From the NCBI GenBank assembly GCA_963800705.1, contig CAWDBV010000005.1, positions 496,001 through 560,000 on the forward strand: a stretch of DNA of 64,000 nucleotides, in the 5' to 3' direction. Each line of letters begins with the position of its first letter. The first letter of the stretch is position 1. Below the pieces are notes generated by a model. It saw nothing but the letters and a program-made list of their open reading frames with translations, did not search any database and was not told the origin of the DNA. The position numbers were made by a program, and so were the translations under genes. Shown piece after piece: positions 8,853-17,837 of the stretch. This DNA comes from CAWDBV01 sp963800705. Lineage in GTDB: Bacteria > Actinomycetota > Thermoleophilia > Solirubrobacterales > 70-9.

Positions 8853-11486
8853 TCAGGGAGGCGGCGGGTCGCACTTGAGCTGCCAGTAGGGGAAGTACTG
8901 CTCGAACAGGTGCGGCTTCGAGAGCTGTGCCCGGACGACGGAGGGGTCGCTGCTGAGTGGACCGAACATCCCGGCTAGCACCGTTTTCGAGGGGTACTTG
9001 ATCCCGGCATCGCCGAAACTGGTATCCGGGATGTACTTTTCGTCGTCTCTGGACACGAAGCGGTCAAACGCGAGCAACCAGGGAGAGATCTCGGGGTGGC
9101 CCGGGGTCTTCCAGCTGTTCGTCCTGTTGAACCACATGTCCGGGGTCGCGTGGGGGAACACCTTTCTTCCGGCGGAGCAGGTGTATTGGTTCGCGTCCGG
9201 TCCCGGCGAATCGCCCTTGGGCCAGTAGCGGAGGTCATAGGCGGCATAGGCGAGCGGGACGAGCTCGCTGTAGGCCATCCGCGCCAGGTTCCCGCCGAGG
9301 ACGAACGACAATCCTTTCTCGACGTCCGCGTTGATTTGCGCGTGCGGGAGGAACAACGTCGAGGCCTTGCGCAGCCTGCCCCAATCGCCGACGATGATGT
9401 CGCCGAACTGGTCGAGCTGCAAACTCTGCGCGAAGACGCCGTCCACGAGCTGGGTCTCGAGGTCCGCCGCCTTCGCGTCGATCTGGCCGGTGATCGGAAC
9501 CCCGCCCTTGGTCTGGAACGCGCTGACGATGTCGTTGACCGCCGATATGTCTCCTATCGCACCGCCGACGACTCCGCCGATGAAGGGGATGGATCCCGCG
9601 GCTGCCTGGAGATAGGTGAGGATCCCCTGCCCGATCAGACCCATGTTGACCGACAGAGAGGCATTCGATGGAGGATCGACGCTGTTCTTGACGTCCCTGA
9701 CGACCTTGTGGAGCTCGTCGCTGAGCTTGAACGAGGTCTGGGTGTAGAACTGCTTGTAAGCGGCGAGGACGTCGCGAAGCTCCGAGACGTATTGGAACTC
9801 CTGACCGAGCTGGAAGGTGACCGCATTCAGGTCGGCGGGCTTGAACTGCGTGCCGCGGGTGTCGGGGTACTGGATCTTTCCGAGGTTGATCCTCGCATTC
9901 AGGAAAACGGTAGAGCTGTAGGTGCCGACATAGCTGGCGCGGAGGTCGTTCGCGTTGAAGGTCGGATCGGCGGCGGCGAGCTTCGCGGCGACGAACGCGA
10001 ACGCCGCCTCCTGGCCGGGGGTCGACGGCACGGGCCAGTTTTCGTGGTGGCCGCCGTAGGTGACGTCGTAGATCGAGGCGTTGAGAATGTCCTTGGTCAT
10101 CCAGTTCCCGGCCGAGTACTGGGACTGGCGGTTCTGTGAGAGCACCCCGGTCATCCTCGGCTTCGATCCCGGCACGAACTGGGGCGTCGTGTCGTCTCCG
10201 AACCCGCTCGCGCCGAGGTGCAGCTCGCTGTTCTTCGGGGTGAAGACGGGGAGGTGCGTGCCGCCGACGAGCGAGTAGTTGTGGCCGCGGAGGTTCCTGA
10301 TCACGCTCGTAGTGGCGCCGAGCTTGCCGAGGACGGTGGCGAGATCGTTGGTCCAGAAGTTCGTCCCCCCACTCGGGTCGCCGATGGTCTGCACGATCAC
10401 GAGCGCCGACGCCTCGGGCTCGAGGATCTTCGTGTTGAGATCGTTGACGAGCTCTTTGATGTTCCGGTCGGTTTCGTTGATCACGGCGCCGTTGGTGACG
10501 TAGGTCTTGTTGAACCCGTCCAGCGGCGAGAGCGTCGTCTGGTCGAGGGCTATGACGTGAAGGCCCGACTCGCCCGACTTGAGCTTCGGGGTCGAGGTGT
10601 AGGTCGCTTCGCCGATCCGGATCGCGTTCGTGCCCGGCCGTTGATTGGGCACGTCGGTGTCGAAGCTGACGTAGTGGGGCGAGACGAAGCTGAACAGCTT
10701 CTCACCGTTGATCTGCATGAACCCGTCGAGCGAGCCGCGGTTCGGCGTCTGCGGCTGCGGGGCGGTGCGCAAGCCCTGGTTCTGCCACGCCGTTCCCTCG
10801 CCGGCTTCCGAGTCGTCAAGGTCGCGCGACCCGATCAGCGACCAGAACCCGTCGTGGAACCCCCTTTGGCTGCCCTGCTTGTCGAGCATCGGCCGCCACG
10901 TGCCCCCCAGGATCCGGTAGCCGGTCTTGAGCGCGCCCTGCTCGTCGCCGCTGAGCACCTTTTCCTGCCCGCGGGCACCGCCGGTGATGACGAGGATCTC
11001 ATCCCCCTTGCTGGCGGTCACCGCGGCTTTGAGTGCGTTGGCGCTGCCGCGGGCGAAGACGTACTGCCGCTTGCAGACCAGCTTGCGGCGATCGAGGACG
11101 AGCATCTGGATCCAGGCCGGGACGGTTCGCGCCTGGACCGGGCAATCCGCGTCGTCAGGGGTGTCGGCGTCGAACAGCTTGCTGCCGACCATGATCCCCT
11201 GCTGGTTGCCGGGCGGCTGAATCGTCTGGATCGGAATCCCGATCGACGGGACCTTGGGGGTGCGCCCCCCCGGAGCCGCGGTCGCAGCCGTGTGGACCGC
11301 CGCGTGCAGCGTCGGCGGCGCGGCGCGAAGGCTCTGGCGCGCGGTCGCGAAGCTGGTCGCGAAGCTCGCCGTCTTGGCGCGCTTGCCCTTCTGAGCGGCC
11401 GCCGGTCCTGCGAGCGCGAGCATGCCGACGAGCGAGATCGCGGTGAGGAGGAGCGCCACCGGCCTTCCAGGTTCCATGATCCTCAT
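8853..11486 (-). CDS. Large secreted protein of unknown function
   Basis: An exported protein of 877 aa starting at ATG 11486 with a signal peptide (PVALLLTAISLVGMLALAGPAAA). I do not recognise the whole protein. Residues about 300-415 contain GLHVIALDQTTLSPLDGF, then VIVQTIGDPSGG, LGKLGAT and NYSLVGG. This order of strands recalls the ILEI/FAM3-type domain, a weak resemblance only. Near residue 160 there is a segment DEILVITGGARGQEKVLSGD. The rest is mixed alpha/beta with a hydrophobic Gly-rich stretch (PFIGGVVGGAIGDI) near 640. ATG 11486 was preferred to TTG 11495 because ggagagg lies at a better distance from it. Base use matches its neighbours. No operon partner explains it except the secreted gene downstream. 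Confidence 0.6.
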   Translation of the reverse strand: MRIMEPGRPVALLLTAISLVGMLALAGPAAAQKGKRAKTASFATSFATARQSLRAAPPTLHAAVHTAATAAPGGRTPKVPSIGIPIQTIQPPGNQQGIMVGSKLFDADTPDDADCPVQARTVPAWIQMLVLDRRKLVCKRQYVFARGSANALKAAVTASKGDEILVITGGARGQEKVLSGDEQGALKTGYRILGGTWRPMLDKQGSQRGFHDGFWSLIGSRDLDDSEAGEGTAWQNQGLRTAPQPQTPNRGSLDGFMQINGEKLFSFVSPHYVSFDTDVPNQRPGTNAIRIGEATYTSTPKLKSGESGLHVIALDQTTLSPLDGFNKTYVTNGAVINETDRNIKELVNDLNTKILEPEASALVIVQTIGDPSGGTNFWTNDLATVLGKLGATTSVIRNLRGHNYSLVGGTHLPVFTPKNSELHLGASGFGDDTTPQFVPGSKPRMTGVLSQNRQSQYSAGNWMTKDILNASIYDVTYGGHHENWPVPSTPGQEAAFAFVAAKLAAADPTFNANDLRASYVGTYSSTVFLNARINLGKIQYPDTRGTQFKPADLNAVTFQLGQEFQYVSELRDVLAAYKQFYTQTSFKLSDELHKVVRDVKNSVDPPSNASLSVNMGLIGQGILTYLQAAAGSIPFIGGVVGGAIGDISAVNDIVSAFQTKGGVPITGQIDAKAADLETQLVDGVFAQSLQLDQFGDIIVGDWGRLRKASTLFLPHAQINADVEKGLSFVLGGNLARMAYSELVPLAYAAYDLRYWPKGDSPGPDANQYTCSAGRKVFPHATPDMWFNRTNSWKTPGHPEISPWLLAFDRFVSRDDEKYIPDTSFGDAGIKYPSKTVLAGMFGPLSSDPSVVRAQLSKPHLFEQYFPYWQLKCDPPPP

Positions 11487-11594
11487 CAAGCCCAAACCCT
11501 CTCCTCTTCCCTAGCCCACGGAGCAGCTTAGACCCGCACCCCACATTTGTCCACCGGGTACCCGGCGCGGGTGGAGACTTTCAGTCGCGGCGCG

Positions 11595-12095
11595 CTAGGG
11601 GGTCTTCTGCTTCTCGGTCTCGAGCGTGCGATCGGCCGACGACTCGATCTCGCCGGATGCCGGGGCCTGCTCGATGAGCGGGAACTGCTTCCAGATCCTG
11701 TTCAGGTGGTCCTGGACGATCGCCTGGATGGCGAGGTAGGCGAAGCCGGTGAAGAAGCCGAGCACGACGAGCGCGAAGATCATCCAGCCGCTGACCTTGT
11801 CGTCTCCCCCGAGCTCCTGGGTGCGCTGAAGGCGCTGGGTCGCCTTGTAGAAGGAGACGAACGGCGGCACGATGATCAGCGCTCCGAGCGTCACGGCGAG
11901 CACCGAGAGCACCGGCTCGGATTTGCCGAGCTCCTCGTCCCCTTTGGCGCGGCCGTAGTCGCGCATCTCGCGGTTGATCTTGTAGTACCAGACGAACCCG
12001 TAGATCCCGAGCGTGATCACCGACCAGAGGATCACCATGCCGGGGTTGCGGATCTTGACCTCGGCGCCTGAGTCGAGCCGGACCGGATCAGCCAT
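11595..12095 (-). CDS. DUF4234 domain membrane protein
   Basis: A 166-aa membrane protein with the DUF4234 signature: VKIRNPGMVILWSVITLGIYGFVWYYKINREMRDYGRA near residues 13-50, followed by two further hydrophobic segments (VLSVLAVTLGALIIVPPFVSFYKATQRLQ and GWMIFALVVLGFFTGFAYLAIQAIVQDHLNRIW). The family is widespread in actinobacteria and has no known function. The start overlaps the end of ilvC by eight bases, so it is probably read from the ilvC transcript. About 100 bases downstream (11487-11594) hold nothing recognisable. Confidence 0.8.
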   Translation of the reverse strand: MADPVRLDSGAEVKIRNPGMVILWSVITLGIYGFVWYYKINREMRDYGRAKGDEELGKSEPVLSVLAVTLGALIIVPPFVSFYKATQRLQRTQELGGDDKVSGWMIFALVVLGFFTGFAYLAIQAIVQDHLNRIWKQFPLIEQAPASGEIESSADRTLETEKQKTP

Positions 12096-13104
12096 CTTTG
12101 AACTCCTGGTCGATCCAGGGCATCATCGAGCGCAGGTCCTTGCCGACCTTCTCGACCTCGTGGCCGGAGGCCTCCTCGCGCAGCCGGTCGAAGTTCTCGT
12201 GCCCGGCCTTGTTCTCGGCGATCCACTCCTTCGCGAACTCGCCCGACTGGATGTCGGCGAGGATCTGCTTCATCGCCGCGCGCGACTCGTCGCCGATCAC
12301 CTTCGGGCCGCGGGTCATGTCGCCGTACTCGGCGGTGTTCGAGATCGAGTAGCGCATCCCCTGGATCCCCTTCTCGTACATGAGGTCGGCGATCAGCTTC
12401 AGCTCGTGCAGGCACTCGAAGTAGGCGAGCCGCGGGTCGTAGCCGGCCTCGACCAGGGTCTCGTAGCCGGCGCGGACGAGCTCGGTCGCGCCGCCGCAGA
12501 GCACCGACTGCTCGCCGAACAGGTCGGTCTCGCACTCGTCCTTGAAGGTCGTCTCGATCACTCCGGTGCGGGTGGCGCCGATCCCCTTCGCGTAGGCGAG
12601 CACGAGGTCGCGGGCGTTCCCGGTCGCGTCCTGGTGGACGGCCATGAGCGCCGGGACGCCACGGCCGTCCTCGTACTCGCGGCGCACCAGGTGGCCGGGC
12701 CCCTTCGGGGCGATCATGCCGACGTCGACGCCCGGCGGGGGCTCAATCTGGTCGAAGTGGATCGCGAATCCGTGCGCGAACATGAGCAGGTTGCCCTCGG
12801 CGATCCCGTCCTTGATCTCCTCGTTCCAGAGATCGCCCTGGCGCTCGTCGGGGAGCAGAACCATGACGACGTCGCCCTTGCTGGCCGCGTCGGCCAGGTC
12901 GAGCACCTCGAGCCCGTGCTCCTCGGCCTTCGCCCGCGAGCTCGAGTCGGGCCGCAAGCCGACGACCACGTCGATGCCCGAGTCCTTGAGGTTGAGGGCG
13001 TGGGCGTGGCCCTGTGAGCCATAGCCGAGGATCGCGACCGTCTTCCCCTTCAGGGGCTCGAGGTCGGCTTCTTTGTCGGTGAGAACGGGATCGTCGGCAG
13101 CCAT
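12088..13104 (-). CDS. ilvC: Ketol-acid reductoisomerase, class I
   Basis: IlvC converts acetolactate or acetohydroxybutyrate to the dihydroxy acid with NADPH and magnesium, the second common step of valine, isoleucine and leucine synthesis. The length of 338 aa is that of the short class I enzyme. The Rossmann loop GYGSQGHAHALNLKDSG is near residue 25, and MIAPKGPGHLVRREYEDGRGVP near 130. The metal-binding C-terminal knotted domain shows DECETDLFGEQSVLCGG and ECLHELKLIADLMYEKG. Its substrates come from ilvB-ilvH about 11 kb away on the same strand. A DUF4234 gene overlaps its 3' end. Confidence 0.96.
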   Translation of the reverse strand: MAADDPVLTDKEADLEPLKGKTVAILGYGSQGHAHALNLKDSGIDVVVGLRPDSSSRAKAEEHGLEVLDLADAASKGDVVMVLLPDERQGDLWNEEIKDGIAEGNLLMFAHGFAIHFDQIEPPPGVDVGMIAPKGPGHLVRREYEDGRGVPALMAVHQDATGNARDLVLAYAKGIGATRTGVIETTFKDECETDLFGEQSVLCGGATELVRAGYETLVEAGYDPRLAYFECLHELKLIADLMYEKGIQGMRYSISNTAEYGDMTRGPKVIGDESRAAMKQILADIQSGEFAKEWIAENKAGHENFDRLREEASGHEVEKVGKDLRSMMPWIDQEFKDG

Positions 13105-13149
13105 CGAGCCGGAGAGGCTACTGACTGCACCCCGGCAGGACGGCCTGGC

Positions 13150-13635
13150 TCACTTCACCTTCGGCAGGTACCTGAGCGGGATTGTGTACTGGAGCGAGCA
13201 GACCGGCCCACCCGGCTGCACCGTCGGGTTCGGATTGGTCGGCGTCGGGAGCGGCTGGATCGCGAGGCTGCGCATCTCGCTCGTCACGGTGATCGTGGCG
13301 CGCCTGGCGTCGGTGAAGCTTCCCTGCAGCTGGCCGCTGGCCGTGAGCGTGTTCGACGAACCAAGCCAGGGGGCGCCGAACGCCCCTCCGGACCTCGCGC
13401 TCCCGAGCGCGATCGGGGTGTCGGCGAACGAGGCTGCGCAGGCGTCATCCAATCCGAGCAGGCGCACGGTCTTGCGTTTGCCCTTCTTGAGGACCTCGAT
13501 CGACGCCTTCTGGACGCCGTCGGTGCCGAAGTAGGTGCCGACCTTGGGGCCGGCACCTGAAGCCCCGGCCGCTGGGATCAGCGCGATCGCGGTCACCAGT
13601 GCCGTTGCCACTGCGGTCCGTATCCCTGCTCTCAT
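13150..13635 (-). CDS. Secreted protein of unknown function
   Basis: A 161-aa exported protein with signal peptide MRAGIRTAVATALVTAIALIPAAGASG. The mature part begins GPKVGTYFGTDGVQKASIEVLKKGKRKTVRLLGLDDAC, a beta-rich pattern with two Cys. Comparable small beta proteins are frequent in Solirubrobacterales genomes, but I cannot name a family. ATG 13635 overlaps the menE stop by four bases (ATGA), and a perfect ggaggt lies 5 bases before it inside the end of menE. It is therefore translated from the menE transcript, which need not imply a link to menaquinone. Confidence 0.6.
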   Translation of the reverse strand: MRAGIRTAVATALVTAIALIPAAGASGAGPKVGTYFGTDGVQKASIEVLKKGKRKTVRLLGLDDACAASFADTPIALGSARSGGAFGAPWLGSSNTLTASGQLQGSFTDARRATITVTSEMRSLAIQPLPTPTNPNPTVQPGGPVCSLQYTIPLRYLPKVK

Positions 13636-14888
13636 TTGTTACCTCCCATTGTCTTCAGGTCGTGGCGCCGCAGTTTGCCAGACGAGGTACGGGGAAGGTC
13701 GGAGACGAACTCGACCCGCTTCGGGACCTTGAACGGGGCGAGCGAGGCGGCGCAGTGCTCGCGCAGCTCCTCCTCGGTCGGCGAGCTTCCGTCTGCGACG
13801 ACGACCAACGCGGTCACCGCCTCCTGCCATTCGGGGTCGGGCGAGCCGACGACGGCAGCATCGGCGACCCCGGGATGTCTGGAGAGAACGGCCTCGACCT
13901 CCGACGGCATCACGTTCTCACCGCCGGTGATGATCGTCTCGGCGTCGCGGCCGGTGACATGGAGGTAGCCGTCCTCGTCGAGTCGCCCGAGATCGCCGGT
14001 ATGCAGCCAGCCGTCCTCGGCGGCCGACCCGGGGGCGACGACCGGGCCGCGGACGAGGATCTCGCCCTGCCCGGAGATCCGCAGCTCGGCGGAGAGCAGC
14101 GCTCGGCCGGCCGAGCCTGGCTTGCGGCGCGCGGCTTCGGGAGCGAGGGTCGCGACCTGCGAGGTGGTTTCGGTCATGCCGTAGGTCTGGACGACGGTCG
14201 CGCCGCGCGCGAGCGCTTCGGCGAGCAGCTCGTCCGGCGTCGGTCCGCCGCCGAGCACGATCGCCCGCGGCCCTCTCAGGTCTGCGCCGGCCTCGAGCAA
14301 CCGCCCGAGCTGGGTCGCGACCAGGGAGACGAGGGTCACCTCTCCCCCCTCGAGTGCCGCCGCCGCACGGTCGAGCTCGAAGCCGTCGTGGATCTCGGCC
14401 GCGGTGCCGTTGACCAGCGAGCGGACGAGGATCATCAGCCCCGAGACGTGGAATAGCGGCACAACGCAGAGCCAGCGGTCGTGGGGCTCAACGCCGAGTG
14501 CCAGGCCCGATCCGACCGCGCTCCAGATCAGGTTCGAGTCGGTGAGCGGGATGCTCCGCGGCCGCCCCGAGCTGCCGCTGGTCAGGATCCGGACCCGGGT
14601 GCCCGGCGGGCTCGTTCCGGTTCCCTCGAGCGCCGCCTCGCGCTCGGTCGCGGTCAGCCGCGGGTCGAGCGGGCAGGCGACCGCGCCGGCGCGGATCAGG
14701 GCGTGGAGCTCGACGGCGTAGTCGAGGCCGGCCGGCATCGAGACCGCGACCGGCTTGCCGGCGTCGTCCTCCCTTCCCTTCGTCGCTGATTCGAGCTCGG
14801 CGTAGGTGAGCGTCGCGCCGCTCGCTGCGAGCGCGATCCGGTCGGGGACCTCGCGGGCACGCATGGGGAGCAGGTGGTCGAGCGCCAT
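13632..14888 (-). CDS. menE: o-Succinylbenzoate-CoA ligase (AMP-forming)
   Basis: ANL-superfamily ligase of 418 aa, short as MenE enzymes are. It activates o-succinylbenzoate with ATP and CoA in menaquinone synthesis. Visible motifs are the P-loop ILTSGSSGRPRSIPLT near residue 115, YGMTETTSQVATL near 225, TGDLGRLDEDGYLHVTGR with the hinge Asp near 305, and PRTSSGKLRRHDL with the C-terminal catalytic Lys near 405. Assignment within the superfamily rests on length and on menB, menA, menC and menD standing next door in divergent orientation. ATG 14888 was chosen because MALDHLLPMRAREVPDR is the typical start. A longer start at 14924 would run into menB. Confidence 0.88.
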   Translation of the reverse strand: MALDHLLPMRAREVPDRIALAASGATLTYAELESATKGREDDAGKPVAVSMPAGLDYAVELHALIRAGAVACPLDPRLTATEREAALEGTGTSPPGTRVRILTSGSSGRPRSIPLTDSNLIWSAVGSGLALGVEPHDRWLCVVPLFHVSGLMILVRSLVNGTAAEIHDGFELDRAAAALEGGEVTLVSLVATQLGRLLEAGADLRGPRAIVLGGGPTPDELLAEALARGATVVQTYGMTETTSQVATLAPEAARRKPGSAGRALLSAELRISGQGEILVRGPVVAPGSAAEDGWLHTGDLGRLDEDGYLHVTGRDAETIITGGENVMPSEVEAVLSRHPGVADAAVVGSPDPEWQEAVTALVVVADGSSPTEEELREHCAASLAPFKVPKRVEFVSDLPRTSSGKLRRHDLKTMGGNK

Positions 14889-14895
14889 GTCCAGG

Positions 14896-14901
14896 GATAA
14901 T
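14896..14901 (+). promoter_or_regulatory. Putative -10 element of menB
   Basis: GATAAT lies 8 bases before the menB GTG, in a menE-menB spacer of only 21 bases. With no room for a leader, the menB transcript would start at or next to its start codon. The same GATAATCCCGC string precedes the sortase gene at 62378. No convincing -35 hexamer is seen. Confidence 0.4.
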
Positions 14902-14909
14902 CCCGCCTC

Positions 14910-15788
14910 GTGCCCGAGCGACACAAGGACGCACCCGACGAGAAGCAGCTATACGCCCCGATCGAGTGGGCGAGCGCGGGCGATTTCGAGGACATCCTCT
15001 ACGAAAAGGGCGACGGGATCGCGAAGATCTCGATCAACCGCCCCGAGGTCCACAACGCCTTCCGCCCGCAGGCGCTGGCCGAGCTGCGCGAGGCGTTCGG
15101 GCTCGCCCGCGACGACCTCGAGGTCGGGGCGATCATCTTCACCGGGGTCGGCGACGAGGCCTTTTGCTCCGGCGGCGACCAGCGGATCCGCGGCGACGAC
15201 GGATACATCGGCGACGACGAGGTCGCCGAAAGCGGCGTCGGGCGCCTCGACGTCGGCGACCTGCACGTGCAGATCCGCCGCACGCCGAAGCCGGTGGTGG
15301 CGATGGTCGCCGGCTACGCGGTCGGCGGCGGCCACATCCTGCACCTGGTCTGCGACATGACGATCGCAGCGGACAACGCGGTATTCGGCCAGACCGGGCC
15401 GAGGGTCGGAAGCTTCGACGGCGGCTTCGGCGCCAGCCTGCTCGCCAACAACGTCGGAGTCAAGAAGGCGAAGGAGATCTGGTTCCTGTGCCGGCTCTAC
15501 GGGGCCGAGGAGGCGCTGGAGATGGGCCTCGTCAACACCGTCGTTCCGCTCGCCGACCTCGAGCGCGAGACCGTCGCCTGGTGCCGCGAGATGACCGCGC
15601 TGTCCCCGCTCTCGCTCCGGCTCTTGAAGTCGAGCTTCAACGCAACCGAGGACGGGCTCACCGGTATCCAGCAGCTCTCCCACGACGCGACGCTGCTCTT
15701 CTACATGACCGAGGAGGGCCAGGAGGGCCGCGACTCGTTCAAGCGCGGAGAGCACCCGGACTTCTCCAAATTCCCAAAGAGACCGTGA
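14910..15788 (+). CDS. menB: 1,4-Dihydroxy-2-naphthoyl-CoA synthase
   Basis: Crotonase-fold enzyme of 292 aa that closes the second ring of the naphthoquinone from o-succinylbenzoyl-CoA. Seen are ISINRPEVHNAFRPQ near residue 38, the oxyanion-hole segment DEAFCSGGDQRIRGDDGY near 85, and AVGGGHILHLVCDMTIAADNAVFGQTGPRVGSFDGGFG near 135-175. VGSFDGGFG is diagnostic of MenB against other crotonases. The C-terminus RGEHPDFSKFPKRP also matches the family. GTG 14910 was chosen as the first possible start. It heads the rightward men run menB-menA-menC-menD. Confidence 0.95.
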   Translation: MPERHKDAPDEKQLYAPIEWASAGDFEDILYEKGDGIAKISINRPEVHNAFRPQALAELREAFGLARDDLEVGAIIFTGVGDEAFCSGGDQRIRGDDGYIGDDEVAESGVGRLDVGDLHVQIRRTPKPVVAMVAGYAVGGGHILHLVCDMTIAADNAVFGQTGPRVGSFDGGFGASLLANNVGVKKAKEIWFLCRLYGAEEALEMGLVNTVVPLADLERETVAWCREMTALSPLSLRLLKSSFNATEDGLTGIQQLSHDATLLFYMTEEGQEGRDSFKRGEHPDFSKFPKRP

Positions 15789-15815
15789 AAAGGGCCCCAG
15801 CGCTTGAGCCCTGAC

Positions 15816-15851
15816 CCGGCATCCCCGGAGGCGAAGCCGAGGAGATGCCGG
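15816..15851 (+). promoter_or_regulatory. Hairpin over the menA translation start region
   Basis: CCGGCATC (15816-15823) pairs perfectly with GATGCCGG (15844-15851). The loop holds a smaller GGC-GAA-GCC hairpin and most of the menA Shine-Dalgarno GAGGAG (15839-15844). The right arm covers the upstream ATG at 15845 and ends two bases before the ATG at 15854. Folding could restrict menA translation or uncouple it from menB. This is seen in sequence; the function is inferred. Confidence 0.45.
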
Positions 15852-15853
15852 TA

Positions 15854-16746
15854 ATGCCGAAGGGACTACGCCTCTGGCTTATGGCGTCGCGCCCTCGGAC
15901 CCTGCCCGCGGCTGTGGCGCCCGTGCTGGTCGGGACCGCGGCGGCTGCGGGGGACTACGGCGACGTGCGCTGGTGCGCCTTCGTCGCGGCGCTGGTCGGC
16001 TCGATCTTCATCCAGATCGGGACCAACCTCGCAAACGACTATTCCGACGCGCGGCGCGGAGCGGACGACGTCGACCGGCTCGGTCCGGTGCGGGTGACCG
16101 CGGCCGGGCTGGTCACGCCCCGGCGCGTGTCTGGTCGCGACCTGGCTCGCGTTCGCGGTCGCGGTCGGCTGCGGCATCTACCTGGCGACAGTGGCCGGTC
16201 CCGTGATCCTCGCGGTAGGCGTGGTCTCGATCCTCGCCGGGGTTCTGTACACCGGCGGCCCCCGCCCCTACGGCTACGCGGGCCTCGGCGAGCTGTTCGT
16301 CTTCCTCTTCTTCGGCCTCGTCGCCGTCAACGGCTCCTACTACGTCCAGGTCGAGGAGCTCGCCTGGGCGCCGTTCGGGCTCTCGGTCTCGATCGGCGCG
16401 ATCGCGACCGCGATCATCGTCGTCAACAACATCCGCGACATCGATACCGACCGACGCGCGGGCAAGAACACGCTCGCGGTGCGGCTCGGGCGCGAGCGGA
16501 TGCGCGTGCTCTACGTGGCGCTGCTCGGCGCTCGCCTACGCGGTGCTGCTCGTCGTCGTACTGGCCAGCGCCGAGTCGCACTGGGCCGCGTTCGGGTTCC
16601 TCTCGCTGCCGCTCGCGCCGTTTGTGGCGAAGCCGGTCCTGACCCGCACCGACGGGCCGTCGCTGAACGGCGCGCTCGCCAGCACCGGGATGCTGCTCGC
16701 GGTGTTCGCGGTCCTGGTCTCGGCTGGACTGCTGGCCGGAGCCTGA
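15854..16746 (+). CDS. menA: 1,4-Dihydroxy-2-naphthoate polyprenyltransferase (two frameshifts)
   Basis: UbiA-family membrane prenyltransferase that attaches the isoprenoid tail to dihydroxynaphthoate. The three reading-frame pieces are contiguous. The first runs to VTAAGLVTPRRV and includes the first Asp-rich motif NLANDYSDARRGADD. The second runs from about 16131 (LVATWLAFAVAVGCGIYLATVAG to VALLG) and includes the second motif NNIRDIDTDRRAGKNT. The third runs from about 16531 (LAYAVLLVVVLASAES to the end). Dropping one T at 16130 and one G at 16530 gives about 296 aa, the normal length. ATG 15854 is favoured over ATG 15845 because GAGGAG stands 9 bases before it. The stop overlaps the menC start (TGATG). 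Confidence 0.88.
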
Positions 16747-17825
16747 TGAAGCCGGAGCGGCTCGAGCTCGTCCCCTACTCGCTGCGCTTCCGCGAGCCCT
16801 ACGTGACCTCGCGCGGCCAGCTCACCGAGCGCCCGCTGCTGCTCGTACGGCTTCACGACGAGAGCGGCGCGATCGGGCTCGGAGAGGCAGCGCCGCTGGC
16901 GCTCCGCGGCGGCCCCGACGTCGCCGAGATCGAGCGCGAGCTGAACGAGCACTGTTGGCCGCTGCTCGAGGGCGCGGCGATCCGCGAGAGCGCCGAGGGA
17001 ATAGCCCGCGCTCTGGCGGCGTGCCGCGGGCGCGGCGCCTCGCTGCAGGCGATCTCGGCGCTCGACATCGCCCTCCACGACCTGGCCGCGAAGATCGCAT
17101 CCCGTCCGCTGTGGCGGGTCCTGGGTGGAAAACAGCTCGAGCCGGTGCTCTGCAACGCGACGCTGCCCGCCGCCAATCCGAGTCGGCTGACCCGGATCGC
17201 ACACGAATGGGAGGAGCGGGGCTTCCAGACCTTCAAGCTCAAGGTCGGCGTGCCGGGCGACGTGCAGCAGGTGGCGCGGGTGCGCGGCGTGCTCGGCGAC
17301 GAGGCGCTGATCAGGGTCGACGCCAACGCCGCCTGGCGCGTTCCCGACGCGGTCGAGCACCTGCGCGCGATGGCGCCTCACCGGCTCGAGATCGTCGAAC
17401 AGCCGGCCCCCGACCTCGAGGACCTCGCCGAGGTCCGCAGGCTCACCGGGCTGCGGATCGCCGCCGACGAAAGCGTCGTCGAGGCCGAGGACGCACGCCG
17501 TGCGGTGAAGCTAGGCGCAGCGCAGATCGCGACCGTGAAGCTCGCCAAGAGCGGGGGGCTGCTCGCAGCGCGTGAGATCGCCGCGCAGATCCCGATCTAC
17601 CTCTCGAGCGCGCTGGACGGGCCTGTGGGGATCGCCGCCGCCGCCCACCTCGCACAGACGATTCCCCATGCTGACGCCGCCCAGGGCCTCGCCACCACTG
17701 AGTTGTTCGCCGACACGATCGCGGCGCGGGAGTCGGGCCTCAACGGTCCCCGGCTGTCGGTTCCCGAGGGCGACGGGCTCGGGGTCGAGATCGACCCGGA
17801 GCGGCTCGAACACCGGCGGCTCTAG
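16746..17825 (+). CDS. menC: o-Succinylbenzoate synthase
   Basis: Enolase-superfamily enzyme of 359 aa that dehydrates SHCHC to o-succinylbenzoate. The barrel shows the catalytic KxK as TFKLKVGV near residue 165, metal ligands in RVDANAAW, EQPAP and AADES, and the second catalytic Lys in ATVKLAKSGG near 265. The N-terminal capping domain begins LELVPYSLRFREPYVTSRG. Some relatives are N-acylamino acid racemases or epimerases, but the menA and menD neighbours settle it. The ATG overlaps the menA stop by one base, so translation is probably coupled. Confidence 0.93.
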   Translation: MKPERLELVPYSLRFREPYVTSRGQLTERPLLLVRLHDESGAIGLGEAAPLALRGGPDVAEIERELNEHCWPLLEGAAIRESAEGIARALAACRGRGASLQAISALDIALHDLAAKIASRPLWRVLGGKQLEPVLCNATLPAANPSRLTRIAHEWEERGFQTFKLKVGVPGDVQQVARVRGVLGDEALIRVDANAAWRVPDAVEHLRAMAPHRLEIVEQPAPDLEDLAEVRRLTGLRIAADESVVEAEDARRAVKLGAAQIATVKLAKSGGLLAAREIAAQIPIYLSSALDGPVGIAAAAHLAQTIPHADAAQGLATTELFADTIAARESGLNGPRLSVPEGDGLGVEIDPERLEHRRL

Positions 17826-17837
17826 GGTCTGGGGCCG

